Below, in pieces: positions 54,288 through 63,026 of a stretch of DNA of 64,000 nucleotides. The position numbers and the translations under genes were made by a program. Within the stretch, counting starts at the first letter, position 1. The number at the start of each line of letters is the position of its first letter. Under the pieces are notes generated by a model. That model was not told where the DNA came from and made no database searches. It worked only from the letters and a program-made list of their open reading frames with translations. The DNA is from Marinoscillum furvescens DSM 4134 (GTDB taxonomy: Bacteria; Bacteroidota; Bacteroidia; Cytophagales; Cyclobacteriaceae), in contig NZ_QREG01000024.1 in NCBI RefSeq assembly GCF_003386095.1, forward strand, positions 21,554 to 85,553, given 5' to 3'.

Positions 54288-55441
54288 TATTGACCTATTT
54301 CATAGGAATGTATGAGCCTACCGAGCTCGGCTAAAAAAGGCAAGCCTACTTCTTTATACTCGTACACTCCATCATTATAGATTTGGTTGGCATTTACATG
54401 TATGGTAGCCGCCAAAAAAAAGGAAACACCTGCTCGCTCATCTTGAATATAGGCAACATCTGTAAGGTAGCCGTAAGCCCAGCCTACTTTGTTGTGAATG
54501 TGCAAATAATCGGGTATCTCAGCCTGATCCTGATCGCCATACAGGAAAAACTTCACATAATTGTCAGCCAATGAATCTATAGGGGGCGGCATATCCGACG
54601 GATACAAATCCATGATTTCGATAAGCTCCTTTCGTAAAGTATCGGTCAGTTTAAATCGCTCTTCAGGACTGAATGCCTCAGGATATTGGATACGCTCCAT
54701 CGCACCAAGGAGGGAAGTAAGCGGGGCAAAATTTTTTCCTGAAAAATCAAATGGCTCGTCCACAACAGTTCCGCGCCTTAGGTAACCTACTCCTTTCACC
54801 TGCTCTGTCACATCCCCAGCCCAGCGCACCTTTTGTGGAGCACTTTGCAGTGAAAGCTCTGCACTGGTTTTAGGGTTGATTAACTTTACCACTTGTGAAT
54901 TTGCGTTGGCTTCAGGAGGGAACGCAAAGGCCGATTCTCCAAGCTGATGGGTAATCCGAACCGGCAACCCCACCTCCTCAAATACACCTGCGATATACTC
55001 ACGCCCCAACCACCCGAAGAGTACGTTGTACGCTTGATTGTCGCTGTAAGTGAATATCTTCTTAATTAAATGCTCAACCGTGATCGGTCCATCGAAGAGT
55101 TGGTCATGAGTCAAAAACCTCGGGTGGATATCGGTGGAATCAAGCTGTATCTGAGTAGACAAAGGCCAGCCCATCTCATTCAGGCGCTGTACTGCGGCAA
55201 TGGCCGTCAGCATCTTTACAGAGCTAGCTGGATAAAAATATCGGCTACTATCCACTCCAATTGTGTGGTGAATGATCGCATCTCCAGAGACCTGTCCATA
55301 GATCACCTGAACTTCATACCTGGGATCGGCTAACACCGCCTTAAATTCTTCACTGCCCCGATCAAAAATAGCAACGAGTGAATTTTGACCAAATGTGGTA
55401 AAAGCCGTAACCAGAAATACACCCTGTATCAAATACCTCAT
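54287..55441 (-). CDS. Class A beta-lactamase-like serine hydrolase
   Basis: A 384-residue exported protein (signal MRYLIQGVFLVTAFTTFGQ) with the penicillin-binding fold motifs S73-S-V-K76 (SxxK), S133-D-N135 and a KVG triad near 320 (HNKVGWAYG). This points to a class A beta-lactamase or D-alanyl-D-alanine carboxypeptidase-like enzyme; no Glu166 motif is seen, so lactamase activity is doubtful. The start overlaps the DadA-like gene stop by 4 nt. A peptide or D-amino acid ester substrate is a reasonable guess given the neighbours. Confidence 0.85.
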   Translation of the reverse strand: MRYLIQGVFLVTAFTTFGQNSLVAIFDRGSEEFKAVLADPRYEVQVIYGQVSGDAIIHHTIGVDSSRYFYPASSVKMLTAIAAVQRLNEMGWPLSTQIQLDSTDIHPRFLTHDQLFDGPITVEHLIKKIFTYSDNQAYNVLFGWLGREYIAGVFEEVGLPVRITHQLGESAFAFPPEANANSQVVKLINPKTSAELSLQSAPQKVRWAGDVTEQVKGVGYLRRGTVVDEPFDFSGKNFAPLTSLLGAMERIQYPEAFSPEERFKLTDTLRKELIEIMDLYPSDMPPPIDSLADNYVKFFLYGDQDQAEIPDYLHIHNKVGWAYGYLTDVAYIQDERAGVSFFLAATIHVNANQIYNDGVYEYKEVGLPFLAELGRLIHSYEIGQ

Positions 55442-56631
55442 TTTGCTATTATTTCTTGCACCATCAAACCAGTGGCAGGAGCCATGCTCAACCCTAACAT
55501 TCCATGCCCGGTAGCTATGGTGAGATTTTTCATTTTTCTAGATGGGCGGATAATTGGAGCTCCGCCGCTGGCCATAGGACGCCAACCGGCCCATGGCTCC
55601 ATTCTAACCTGATCCAGAGAAATATCCATGTACGATTCGGCAGCTTGCTTCAGCGCGTTTAGTCTATCAGGGTTTAAGCTCAAATCGTAACCCGAAAACT
55701 CCATGGTACTACCTATCCTAAATCCATTGGACCAGGGAGTAGCCACTACTTTCTTTTCCAGCATGTACACAGGCAAATTGGGCTGCTGAGCCAATGGTGT
55801 ACTGCATGTCAGATTATAACCCTTGGCTGGCTGCACAGGCAAATACTCTCCTACCTGCCGCGCAAGTGGCACCGATTTGGCGCCGGCACAAAGCACAAAG
55901 TGCTCGCTGCTTACTTCATTGTTTGGGCAACGTGCCGCTACCACTTTCCGATTTTTGCTTATGAGCTGATCTACCTGTGCATTCATAAACCGCACACCCT
56001 GGCGCTCATTGATCTGACGAATATCGTGGAGTAGATCCGTAGGATTTAGCCACCCATCTACTTCACAGTACCCTCCCCCAACGACCTGCTCAGAGACCAG
56101 AGGTTCTATCTCCCGTACCTCTTGTGCAGAAAGTATTCTGGAATGACGCTCCGGAAAGGGCAAAGCTTCATTGTCGTGCCGGAGGTAATCCACTCCATCC
56201 TGCGTAATGCAGGTGTAGAGCAGTCCTTTTTTACCCCATGTTGATTGGACCGATTCCTTGGAAAAAAAATCTTCGTAAAGTGCCCAGCTTTTGTCGAGCA
56301 GCTGCTGTCTGGCTACAGCGGCCTGAGCGACCGATGATCGCCGACAATGCCAGGCAAAGGCTACGAACCATTTGACAAACTGATAATCCAACTGTGGTTT
56401 GATCGAAAGTGGCGCGTCTTTTTTACCCATCCACCGGAGGCCCTGAAAAAGTGTATGCCATGAATTAATTGGATTGACCCGACTGGGCCTCACCAATCCA
56501 CAGTTGCCAGCCGAAGCTGGTGGCATAGCAGGGAGATCGTCGATGACAGTGACCTGAAAACCTGCCTGTGACAGGTAGTAGGCTGTAAACTGCCCCACGA
56601 TACCGCCTCCTATTACGGTTATCGTTTTCAC
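55438..56631 (-). CDS. DadA-like FAD-dependent oxidoreductase
   Basis: A 397-residue flavoenzyme with the N-terminal FAD site VIGGGIVGQFTAYYLSQAGFQVTVID and the C-terminal GWRPMASGGAPIIRPSRKMKNLTIATGHGMLGLSMAPATG, typical of the D-amino acid dehydrogenase (DadA) branch of the DAO superfamily. It would oxidise D-amino acids or a cyclic imino acid to 2-oxo acids. It has no signal peptide. It follows the PID-CTERM gene by 46 nt and precedes a beta-lactamase-like hydrolase, so the pair may release and burn D-amino acids. Glycine oxidase or proline/hydroxyproline epimerase-linked enzymes are alternatives. Confidence 0.85.
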   Translation of the reverse strand: MKTITVIGGGIVGQFTAYYLSQAGFQVTVIDDLPAMPPASAGNCGLVRPSRVNPINSWHTLFQGLRWMGKKDAPLSIKPQLDYQFVKWFVAFAWHCRRSSVAQAAVARQQLLDKSWALYEDFFSKESVQSTWGKKGLLYTCITQDGVDYLRHDNEALPFPERHSRILSAQEVREIEPLVSEQVVGGGYCEVDGWLNPTDLLHDIRQINERQGVRFMNAQVDQLISKNRKVVAARCPNNEVSSEHFVLCAGAKSVPLARQVGEYLPVQPAKGYNLTCSTPLAQQPNLPVYMLEKKVVATPWSNGFRIGSTMEFSGYDLSLNPDRLNALKQAAESYMDISLDQVRMEPWAGWRPMASGGAPIIRPSRKMKNLTIATGHGMLGLSMAPATGLMVQEIIAK

Positions 56632-56677
56632 ACAGGTAAGCTATCAAAAAAACCCTTTAATGACAACCCACAAGCTG

Positions 56678-56839
56678 CTAGCGGCTTTTGATAATCCGAC
56701 GAATTCCCAGTGCTGCTCCTGACGCCAGCAGGACCAGAAGTCCTCCATCGATGGGGGTAGCGGGTGGTGCTCCAGGCCCTTGCCCCAGTACCGCCAATGA
56801 GAGACCTGTCAAAAGAAATATGGTGATGCTTAGTTTCAT
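56678..56839 (-). CDS. PID-CTERM-like protein-sorting peptide
   Basis: A 53-residue protein: signal peptide (MKLSITIFLLTGLSLAVLGQ), eight-residue spacer GPGAPPAT, then PIDGGL, a hydrophobic helix LLVLLASGAALG and a basic end IRRIIKSR. This is the layout of the PID-CTERM sorting signal of Bacteroidota: motif, helix, cationic tail. The mature part is thus almost nothing but the signal. It is transcribed 13 nt after the T9SS protein and 46 nt before DadA. Role unknown: a processed peptide, a decoy substrate or a marker of the operon. The ATG at 56839 is chosen; a longer start overlaps the gene before it. Confidence 0.78.
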   Translation of the reverse strand: MKLSITIFLLTGLSLAVLGQGPGAPPATPIDGGLLVLLASGAALGIRRIIKSR

Positions 56840-56852
56840 GATCATGCTGTTT

Positions 56853-59800
56853 TTATTCCACAATGAGTTTACGTACTATAAGCCTATTTCCTACCTGAAG
56901 TCTCAATAAATAGACTCCCGTTGTAGCCGGCTTCTGTAGTTCTAAATTATTCCCAGTCCATTCCCCAAATCCAACTAACTGTCCGGCGAAGTTTAGCAAT
57001 TGATAGACTCCTTGATTCCCCGATTCGCCCAACGAAACCATCCAGTAATTGGAAAAAGTGTGTATTCGAAATCTTTCGCCAGGATTAGTATTTAAGGCAT
57101 CACCAAAGTCTACGAGTATATCTAGCTGATGCACTGACACCCCCGCTTGTAGCTTAATAGGCACAGGTTCATTGCCTACGTCATGCGTTTCGCCGGTCCG
57201 GTTATCTCTTAGCTTTATGGTGCTCCCTGCTGGCAGGTTGGCTGCTTTTATGGCGATATCCACCGTTTGGCTGCTCCCCAAATCATGCCCTACTGCTATA
57301 GTCGCACTGGATTTGGGCAAGCCCTGAATTGCCAGTGCCTGTTGCTCAAGCAGCGTGTATACATTGAAAGCTGACTGCACCTTTTGCCTGGTAGCGTCAA
57401 AAAGCCGATCCCTCCCTACGGTGGCTTCCTCGTGAAAGCCCACCAGCGTCTCTGAGTAGTTTCCTGATTGATCTGAAATAGTCAGCCAAAACCGATGTAA
57501 CTCATCTGTTTTTCGAAAGAAGGTAGTATCCGCATTGTGACCTGAAACTCGCATGTTTTCGGTGAAGGTAACCGTGCCATTTGCTCCTGCCATTTGCACG
57601 AAAAAACCTTGCATTACTCCTATATAGCCTGTGAACTGTCCTCCATTTGGCCCGGCAACTGTACCCAGCGCATTTGCAATTAGATAATCTGAATTGTCAC
57701 CGCGCGCCTGATCACTTCCCGGATCATCCCACAGTGCTACAAACCCATTGATGGCACTATTCCCAGCTAAAAACGCCGACACATCAAGCGCTGCGCCGTA
57801 AGGGTTGCTCAGCAAGTGCCAGCCCCAGTGATCGGAGTTAGTCGTGGTGTCCTCCGCATAGCCCATATAACCACTGTGACTACCTACATTGGGAATACCC
57901 GTGAGTGTAATTTCCTGCTGGCCTGCAGCGGCAAACCCTAAATAGGAAATCAGGTAGTAAGTAGATGCATCCAACCATCGGCTGAGGCCATCGTTGCCAT
58001 ACGGCAGATATTGATCATACCGATAGACGATGGGGGCCAATACGTCAGCTTGCTGCGTCCAATCATTGTAAATGGGCGAACCAACAAAAGAGTACTTTCC
58101 GTCAGCATATCGGGTGGTTCGTTTAAAAGTAACATTCCCTTGAAAATCATTTCCCTCATAGGTCAATAGCGAACCTCCGGAATTGACAATGAGCTCTCCT
58201 TCGATTTCGGTATCACCTTTAATATCCAATGTCACTCCTGAATTCACCGTGAGTGTATTACCAGCGGTGACGGTGAGCACAGCTACCTCCAGATCTTCAC
58301 TTAACATCAAATCGTCCTCCACAAAGACGACATCACCTGACTCGGGACCAGTGGTGTTTGACCATGCTCCATTCTTATACACTACAGCTGACGAGCAAGT
58401 CGTTGCATTTGTGGCGCAACCCAGGTAGTATACATGAGTCCCAATCACCGGATCACCTGAAGAGTTTATTCCATTGTTGCTACCTACGATCATCACGGTA
58501 CCATCACCGTTTATTTCCAGGTTGGTCCCGAATTGTTCCATATGGACCTCCCCAAAAATGGTTTGTCCGAGTTGGTTCCATTTCCCACCAGCAAATCGGT
58601 AAACCGCCACTTTACCCGCCGCCTGAGCCACATCGTCGTTTTGGGCAGAGCTTACCGCTAAAATATTTCCCTGCTGATTTAAGCTGAGAGATCGTCCCAT
58701 AAGATCGCCTGTTACATCACTATGCAACTCTCCTAGTGTACCTTGTGAGGCGAAAACGATGCCTGATTGTGTACGATCGCCCGAGCCTGCCGAGGCATAG
58801 TGAGTACCCTCTTCATTTAGCGTCACCGCTCTGCCTATTTGCATAAATCTCCGATATCCGTGAAAGGTGGTCCGCTCCTGCCAGCTGCTGCCGTCCCAGT
58901 CGTAGATGATGTGTTTACCACCAGCATAGGCTCCATTGCTGTGCCTTGCATACCAGGCGCCAACCATCACCGTCTGTCCATCGCCAGAGATGGCTACATC
59001 AGATCCGTGATTGTCAGGGATATTTTCATATTCATACTCATAGAGATAGTCTCCCAGCTGCACCCAGGCATCTCCTACCCACTGATACACACGGGCTTCT
59101 CCCAACTCAAATGCCACTCGGTTAGAACTTTGCGCCCCAGCGATAAACACTGTGCCGTCGTTGTTTAGGTCTACGGAATACCCAAACTCATCATACCGGG
59201 TAAGACCAATCACTTTAATTCCTTGCTGCTCCCACTGAGTCCCATTCCATTCGTACACTTTTACATACCCCTGCTGGGTGCCATCTCCATTGGAGCTATA
59301 GGGAGCACCCACCGCAAGGCGCTTGCCATCAGTAGACAAACTCACTGTATGTCCAAATTTGTCGGAGCTGTGTTCGGCTTGCAAAGTATCGCCCAGCTGC
59401 TGCCAACCGCCAACAGTCCATTGGTAGACACTTACCGCACCTCCTTCGAGCTCGCCCACTCGATGGTTGCCAATGGCTACAATGGTGCCGGAGCCATCGA
59501 TACTTACTGCACTACCTTCTCCATCACCTATTGGCAGCTCCAGCTCATGCCACATCCACTCGTCGCATGAGGTAGTCCCGGTGCTTGCCCCATAGCTATT
59601 GTTAATTGTGAGCGTAAGCTCATAGGTAACCGGGTTTCCAGCATCATCAGTACCAGCAGATGTATAAGTACCATCTATTTCATAGGTTTCACCTGTACGT
59701 GCCCAGTAATATGCCCCACAGGTAAACACACGCTCAGCAATGATGCGAGGATTCTGAATGGTAAGGTTAAGCTGCTGAAGGGTACAATGATCATCTACAA

Positions 59801-59963
59801 ACTCCACATGAGCAGATTGATCGTAGGTGGTCCCATTTACTGTCCAGGTATATGGGTTATAGCTAAATATGGTAGTAGTGAGGGTGTCAGAAGGACACTG
59901 GCCTTTGGTAGGGCAGCATACCACAGTTAGGATCAGAAAAAGAAAAGTGCGCAGGTAGTGCAT
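56853..59963 (-). CDS. Giant secreted protein: FG-GAP-like propeller and T9SS signal
   Basis: A 1036-residue exported protein (signal ending TKGQ). Residues about 130-510 contain several FG-GAP/integrin-like repeats, for example KFGHTVSLSTDGKRLAVGAPYS, then VKVYEWNGTQWEQ and EFGYSVDLNNDGTVFIAGAQ. Later come beta-rich surface domains, with LTVTAGNTLTVNSGVTLDIKG. The end (PATTGVYLLRLQVGNRLIVRKLIVE) is a type A type IX sorting signal, so it is delivered to the cell surface. Function is probably adhesion or glycan binding. It begins the six-gene operon 59963-53099. Confidence 0.85.
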   Translation of the reverse strand: MHYLRTFLFLILTVVCCPTKGQCPSDTLTTTIFSYNPYTWTVNGTTYDQSAHVEFVDDHCTLQQLNLTIQNPRIIAERVFTCGAYYWARTGETYEIDGTYTSAGTDDAGNPVTYELTLTINNSYGASTGTTSCDEWMWHELELPIGDGEGSAVSIDGSGTIVAIGNHRVGELEGGAVSVYQWTVGGWQQLGDTLQAEHSSDKFGHTVSLSTDGKRLAVGAPYSSNGDGTQQGYVKVYEWNGTQWEQQGIKVIGLTRYDEFGYSVDLNNDGTVFIAGAQSSNRVAFELGEARVYQWVGDAWVQLGDYLYEYEYENIPDNHGSDVAISGDGQTVMVGAWYARHSNGAYAGGKHIIYDWDGSSWQERTTFHGYRRFMQIGRAVTLNEEGTHYASAGSGDRTQSGIVFASQGTLGELHSDVTGDLMGRSLSLNQQGNILAVSSAQNDDVAQAAGKVAVYRFAGGKWNQLGQTIFGEVHMEQFGTNLEINGDGTVMIVGSNNGINSSGDPVIGTHVYYLGCATNATTCSSAVVYKNGAWSNTTGPESGDVVFVEDDLMLSEDLEVAVLTVTAGNTLTVNSGVTLDIKGDTEIEGELIVNSGGSLLTYEGNDFQGNVTFKRTTRYADGKYSFVGSPIYNDWTQQADVLAPIVYRYDQYLPYGNDGLSRWLDASTYYLISYLGFAAAGQQEITLTGIPNVGSHSGYMGYAEDTTTNSDHWGWHLLSNPYGAALDVSAFLAGNSAINGFVALWDDPGSDQARGDNSDYLIANALGTVAGPNGGQFTGYIGVMQGFFVQMAGANGTVTFTENMRVSGHNADTTFFRKTDELHRFWLTISDQSGNYSETLVGFHEEATVGRDRLFDATRQKVQSAFNVYTLLEQQALAIQGLPKSSATIAVGHDLGSSQTVDIAIKAANLPAGSTIKLRDNRTGETHDVGNEPVPIKLQAGVSVHQLDILVDFGDALNTNPGERFRIHTFSNYWMVSLGESGNQGVYQLLNFAGQLVGFGEWTGNNLELQKPATTGVYLLRLQVGNRLIVRKLIVE

Positions 59964-60061
59964 AGTTGGTAGTGTTTGGCTTTAATCTGAAACGGGCAAC
60001 CCTGCTTATACCCTACTGTAGTGAACTATCTTTGATAATCAACTTTCCTCTAAAATCTTCG

Positions 60062-60069
60062 TAAATTTG
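60062..60069 (+). promoter_or_regulatory. -7 box (TAAATTTG) before the TA operon
   Basis: TAAATTTG matches TAnnTTTG exactly and ends 4 nt before the ATG of the DUF433 gene at 60074, so the transcript should be leaderless or nearly so. No good -33 box is seen at 18-21 nt. Confidence 0.5.
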
Positions 60070-60073
60070 ATTT

Positions 60074-60301
60074 ATGGAATGGCGAGATCATGTAATATCG
60101 GACAACAAAGTGCTACTGGGCAAACCAACCATCAAAGGAACCAGAATTTCCGTGGAACACCTTATTGGCCTACTAGCTCAAGGATGGACTGAACAACAAA
60201 TCCTCGAAAATTACCCACGCTTAACTCAAGAGTCCTTACAAGCTGTATTCTCCTACATACAGGAATGTATGAAGGACGGACTTCTTTATTCAAACGCCTA
60301 A
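60074..60301 (+). CDS. DUF433 antitoxin-like protein
   Basis: A 75-residue protein with VLLGKPTIKGTRISVEHLIGLLAQGWTEQQILENYPRLTQESLQAVFSYI, the DUF433 helix-turn-helix-like domain (VapB-type antitoxin). It is followed after 12 nt by a DUF5615 PIN-like toxin, the standard pair. It probably neutralises the toxin and represses the operon. The ATG sits right behind an exact -7 box. Confidence 0.9.
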   Translation: MEWRDHVISDNKVLLGKPTIKGTRISVEHLIGLLAQGWTEQQILENYPRLTQESLQAVFSYIQECMKDGLLYSNA

Positions 60302-60313
60302 TCCGCATTCACA

Positions 60314-60667
60314 TTGAAATTTCTTGCGAACGAAAATGTTCCTATTGCTAGCGTTAACTATTTAAAATCAAAGGGAATTGACATCACTTCTATGGGAGTC
60401 GACGATCCGGGCATCTCAGACGAACAAGTTATGGCCTTGGCAATTGAACAAGATCGCACAATAATTACCTATGACAGTGACTATGGTGAACTTATTTTCA
60501 AACATGGGTTTAAGCCAAACGCTGGTGTGATTTTTATCAGATTTCAACCCTCTGAACCACTTGAAACTGCTCATATCATTTCTCAACTAGCCACCAACCC
60601 CAATCTAACTTTTGAACGAACCTTAACTGTTGTAGACTCAAACTCATTAAGACAGAAGAAATACTAA
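60314..60667 (+). CDS. DUF5615 PIN-like toxin
   Basis: A 117-residue protein of the DUF5615/Mut7-C-like PIN family: MKFLANENVPIASVNYLKSKGIDI, GISDEQVMALAIEQDRTIITYDSDYGE with acidic residues for metal-dependent RNA cleavage. The first codon is TTG at 60314 after an ACA spacer. With DUF433 it forms a toxin-antitoxin-like pair; activity is inferred from the family. Confidence 0.88.
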   Translation: MKFLANENVPIASVNYLKSKGIDITSMGVDDPGISDEQVMALAIEQDRTIITYDSDYGELIFKHGFKPNAGVIFIRFQPSEPLETAHIISQLATNPNLTFERTLTVVDSNSLRQKKY

Positions 60668-60797
60668 CCCTTACTTCAGTCCTAAACCAATCCGGCCAAC
60701 TACCGGAGTTTCTTTGACTTGTCCCGCATCTGAGAACGAAACCTCCAACCCAAAAATACTCCCTAAATACCGCTGATCAGCTATCTTAGTGCGATCT

Positions 60798-61709
60798 ATG
60801 AAAACACAAAGCCTAATTTTTCTTGCAGGTATCCTATGCCTACACTTTTTTAGCTGTGAGCAGCCCCTATCAGAACCCCAGCTGCTCCGCATTCCCTACC
60901 AAAGTAGCGCTACCAACCTGGAGCGCGAGTTTTTCCTTTACCTCCCCGAAGGCTATGAAGAAACTACTGAGGGACTGCCGGTGATGCTCTTTTTGCATGG
61001 CAATGGAGAACGTGGCAATGGCAAAGACGAGCTGGACTATGTGATCATCCACGGCCCACTTTATGAAGCATGGATCCAAAAGCGTAACCTGCCTTTTATC
61101 ATTATCGCTCCACAGCTGCCCATGTTTGGCATGGATACAGTGGCTGATTACATAGCTAACCGTACGCCAGATCAAATACCGAAGCGATTAGCAAACGGTA
61201 CACCGGAGCGACCCGAAAAATGGAAAATGAACTTTCCTATGACTGGTGCACCGGCCGATTCTAACTTGTATGTGGAAGCTCGAGGCTTACCCTGGGGATG
61301 GCCCGAAACAGAAGATGACTTAAATGCGATGCTAGATCACGTACTTACCAACTATAAAGCCGACAAAAACCGGGTGTACCTTACTGGGCTGAGCTATGGT
61401 GGGTTTGGCAGCTGGTACATGGCCAGCACCTACCCCGAGCGCTTTGCCGCAGTAGCTCCAGTGGTGGGCTGGGGCCACCCTGACCTCATGGCATCTATCG
61501 CCGAAAACCAAATACCTGTCTGGGCCTTTGCTGGCGGGCGCGACCCGGTGGTACAGCCTCAGTATTTTTATCCGGGACTCAATGCACTCGAACAATACGG
61601 ACTGAAAGAACTGCGATTTACTACTCACGAAGACATGGGACACGATGCCTGGACACGCGTTTATGGTGGACAGGATCTATACAGCTGGTTCCTTCAGTTT
61701 CAGAAATAA
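60798..61709 (+). CDS. Alpha/beta hydrolase esterase lipoprotein
   Basis: A 303-residue lipoprotein (signal ending at C20) of the prolyl-oligopeptidase/phospholipase-carboxylesterase-like group: LPVMLFLHGNGERGNGKDEL (oxyanion loop), nucleophile elbow GLSYGGFGS, and a catalytic Asp/His near GGRDPVVQP and EDMGHDAWT. It may act on carbohydrate esters or peptides outside the cytoplasm. The ATG at 60798 is preferred over a GTG 9 nt upstream because it starts the signal. The next gene is a TRAP binding protein. Confidence 0.88.
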   Translation: MKTQSLIFLAGILCLHFFSCEQPLSEPQLLRIPYQSSATNLEREFFLYLPEGYEETTEGLPVMLFLHGNGERGNGKDELDYVIIHGPLYEAWIQKRNLPFIIIAPQLPMFGMDTVADYIANRTPDQIPKRLANGTPERPEKWKMNFPMTGAPADSNLYVEARGLPWGWPETEDDLNAMLDHVLTNYKADKNRVYLTGLSYGGFGSWYMASTYPERFAAVAPVVGWGHPDLMASIAENQIPVWAFAGGRDPVVQPQYFYPGLNALEQYGLKELRFTTHEDMGHDAWTRVYGGQDLYSWFLQFQK

Positions 61710-61746
61710 TTATTTTTTAAACTTCTCAAATCACATTGGGTATTTT

Positions 61747-62868
61747 ATGAAAGACTCATCAAATACAAACAGACGATCGTTTATCAAAAAGGCCGGAACT
61801 TCACTGGCAGCAGCCTCTACGCTGGGAGTGGCTGCATGTAGCCCAGAGGCCAAAAAGGACGTCAACATCAATTTCAATAAAACCTACCACTGGAAGATGA
61901 CCACCACGTGGCCCCCAAACTTTCCGGTAGTAGGAGAAGGCTGTAAAATGCTTGCCGAATGGGTCAAGCAGATGTCTGGTGGACGCATGGAAATAACCGT
62001 ATATGGTGGTGGCGAACTGATCCCCGCACTGGAAGGTTTTGATGCGGTAAGCAATGGCGCTGTGGAAATGAACCACGGAGCAGCCTACTATTGGGCAGGC
62101 AAACTAGCTGCTGCACCTTTTTTCACTACCGTGCCTTTTGGCATGAACGCCCAGCAGATGGGCTCGTGGATCATCTCTGGCGGAGGACAGCAGCTGTGGG
62201 AGGAGCTCTATGCTCCGTTTGACTTACAACCCTTTATCTGTGGCAACACCGGCATGCAAATGGGCGGCTGGTTCAATAAAAAAATCAACACCATCGAAGA
62301 CCTGAAAGGCCTCAAGATGCGCATGCCTGGCCTTGGAGGCAAAGTGCTGGCGCAGGCCGGAGGCACACCGATGCTGGTCTCGGGAGGTGAAATCTATACC
62401 AACCTGGAGCGAGGTGTGATAGACGCTACGGAGTGGATAGGCCCCTATCACGATTATAAAATGGGCTTTCATCAGGTAGCCAAATACTACTATTCACCAG
62501 GGTGGCATGAGCCAGGCCCTGTGCTGGAGATGATCGTAAACAAAAGCAAGTTTCAGGAACTGCCAGCCGACCTTCAGGAAATTATTAAAACAGCCTGCTA
62601 CCGACTAAACCGATGGATGATGGCGGAGTTTGATGCCAAAAACGGCGAGTATCTCCATAAAATCCTCCAAGTACCCGAAGTGGAGGTGCTACCATTTCCT
62701 GATGAAGTGCTCATGGGCTTGAAACAGGCTACAGATAGCGTGCTTGCTGACCTCACCGCTCAAGATACCATGTCTGCCCGCGTATATGAGGCATATGGAA
62801 AATTCCGAAAACAAATCAAAAGCTGGATGGATATAGGCGAAAAGCTTTTTTATGAGCAGGTAGGGTAG
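61747..62868 (+). CDS. TRAP transporter substrate-binding protein, TakP-like, Tat lipoprotein
   Basis: A 373-residue periplasmic binding protein of the DctP type. The N-terminus has a Tat motif NRRSFIKKAG and a lipobox ending at C31 (GVAAC). The body resembles the TakP 2-oxo-acid-binding branch: MTTTWPPNFP, GAAYYWAGK, FICGNTGMQMGGWF with the conserved binding region and the substrate Arg in KMRMPGLGG. It delivers a carboxylate to a TRAP membrane pair that is not in the window. The ATG at 61747 was chosen because the 34 codons before it do not fit a signal peptide. Confidence 0.92.
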   Translation: MKDSSNTNRRSFIKKAGTSLAAASTLGVAACSPEAKKDVNINFNKTYHWKMTTTWPPNFPVVGEGCKMLAEWVKQMSGGRMEITVYGGGELIPALEGFDAVSNGAVEMNHGAAYYWAGKLAAAPFFTTVPFGMNAQQMGSWIISGGGQQLWEELYAPFDLQPFICGNTGMQMGGWFNKKINTIEDLKGLKMRMPGLGGKVLAQAGGTPMLVSGGEIYTNLERGVIDATEWIGPYHDYKMGFHQVAKYYYSPGWHEPGPVLEMIVNKSKFQELPADLQEIIKTACYRLNRWMMAEFDAKNGEYLHKILQVPEVEVLPFPDEVLMGLKQATDSVLADLTAQDTMSARVYEAYGKFRKQIKSWMDIGEKLFYEQVG

Positions 62869-63026
62869 CACCCGATCTGAGATTAATTACTAACAGGTAG
62901 CTACTCATAATTGACATACACTTATGGGTAGCCAACCATCCCCAAACACGGTAAAAAACCTTCATTTTTTCTTAATTCTGAGTTAATACACCATCTTTGC
63001 AGCCTATTTTTAGACAAGAGACGGCT

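Noticed and set aside
54287..55441. A true antibiotic-inactivating beta-lactamase
   Set aside because: SxxK, SDN and a KVG triad are present, but no Glu166-type motif is visible; a cell-wall or peptide hydrolase is as likely.
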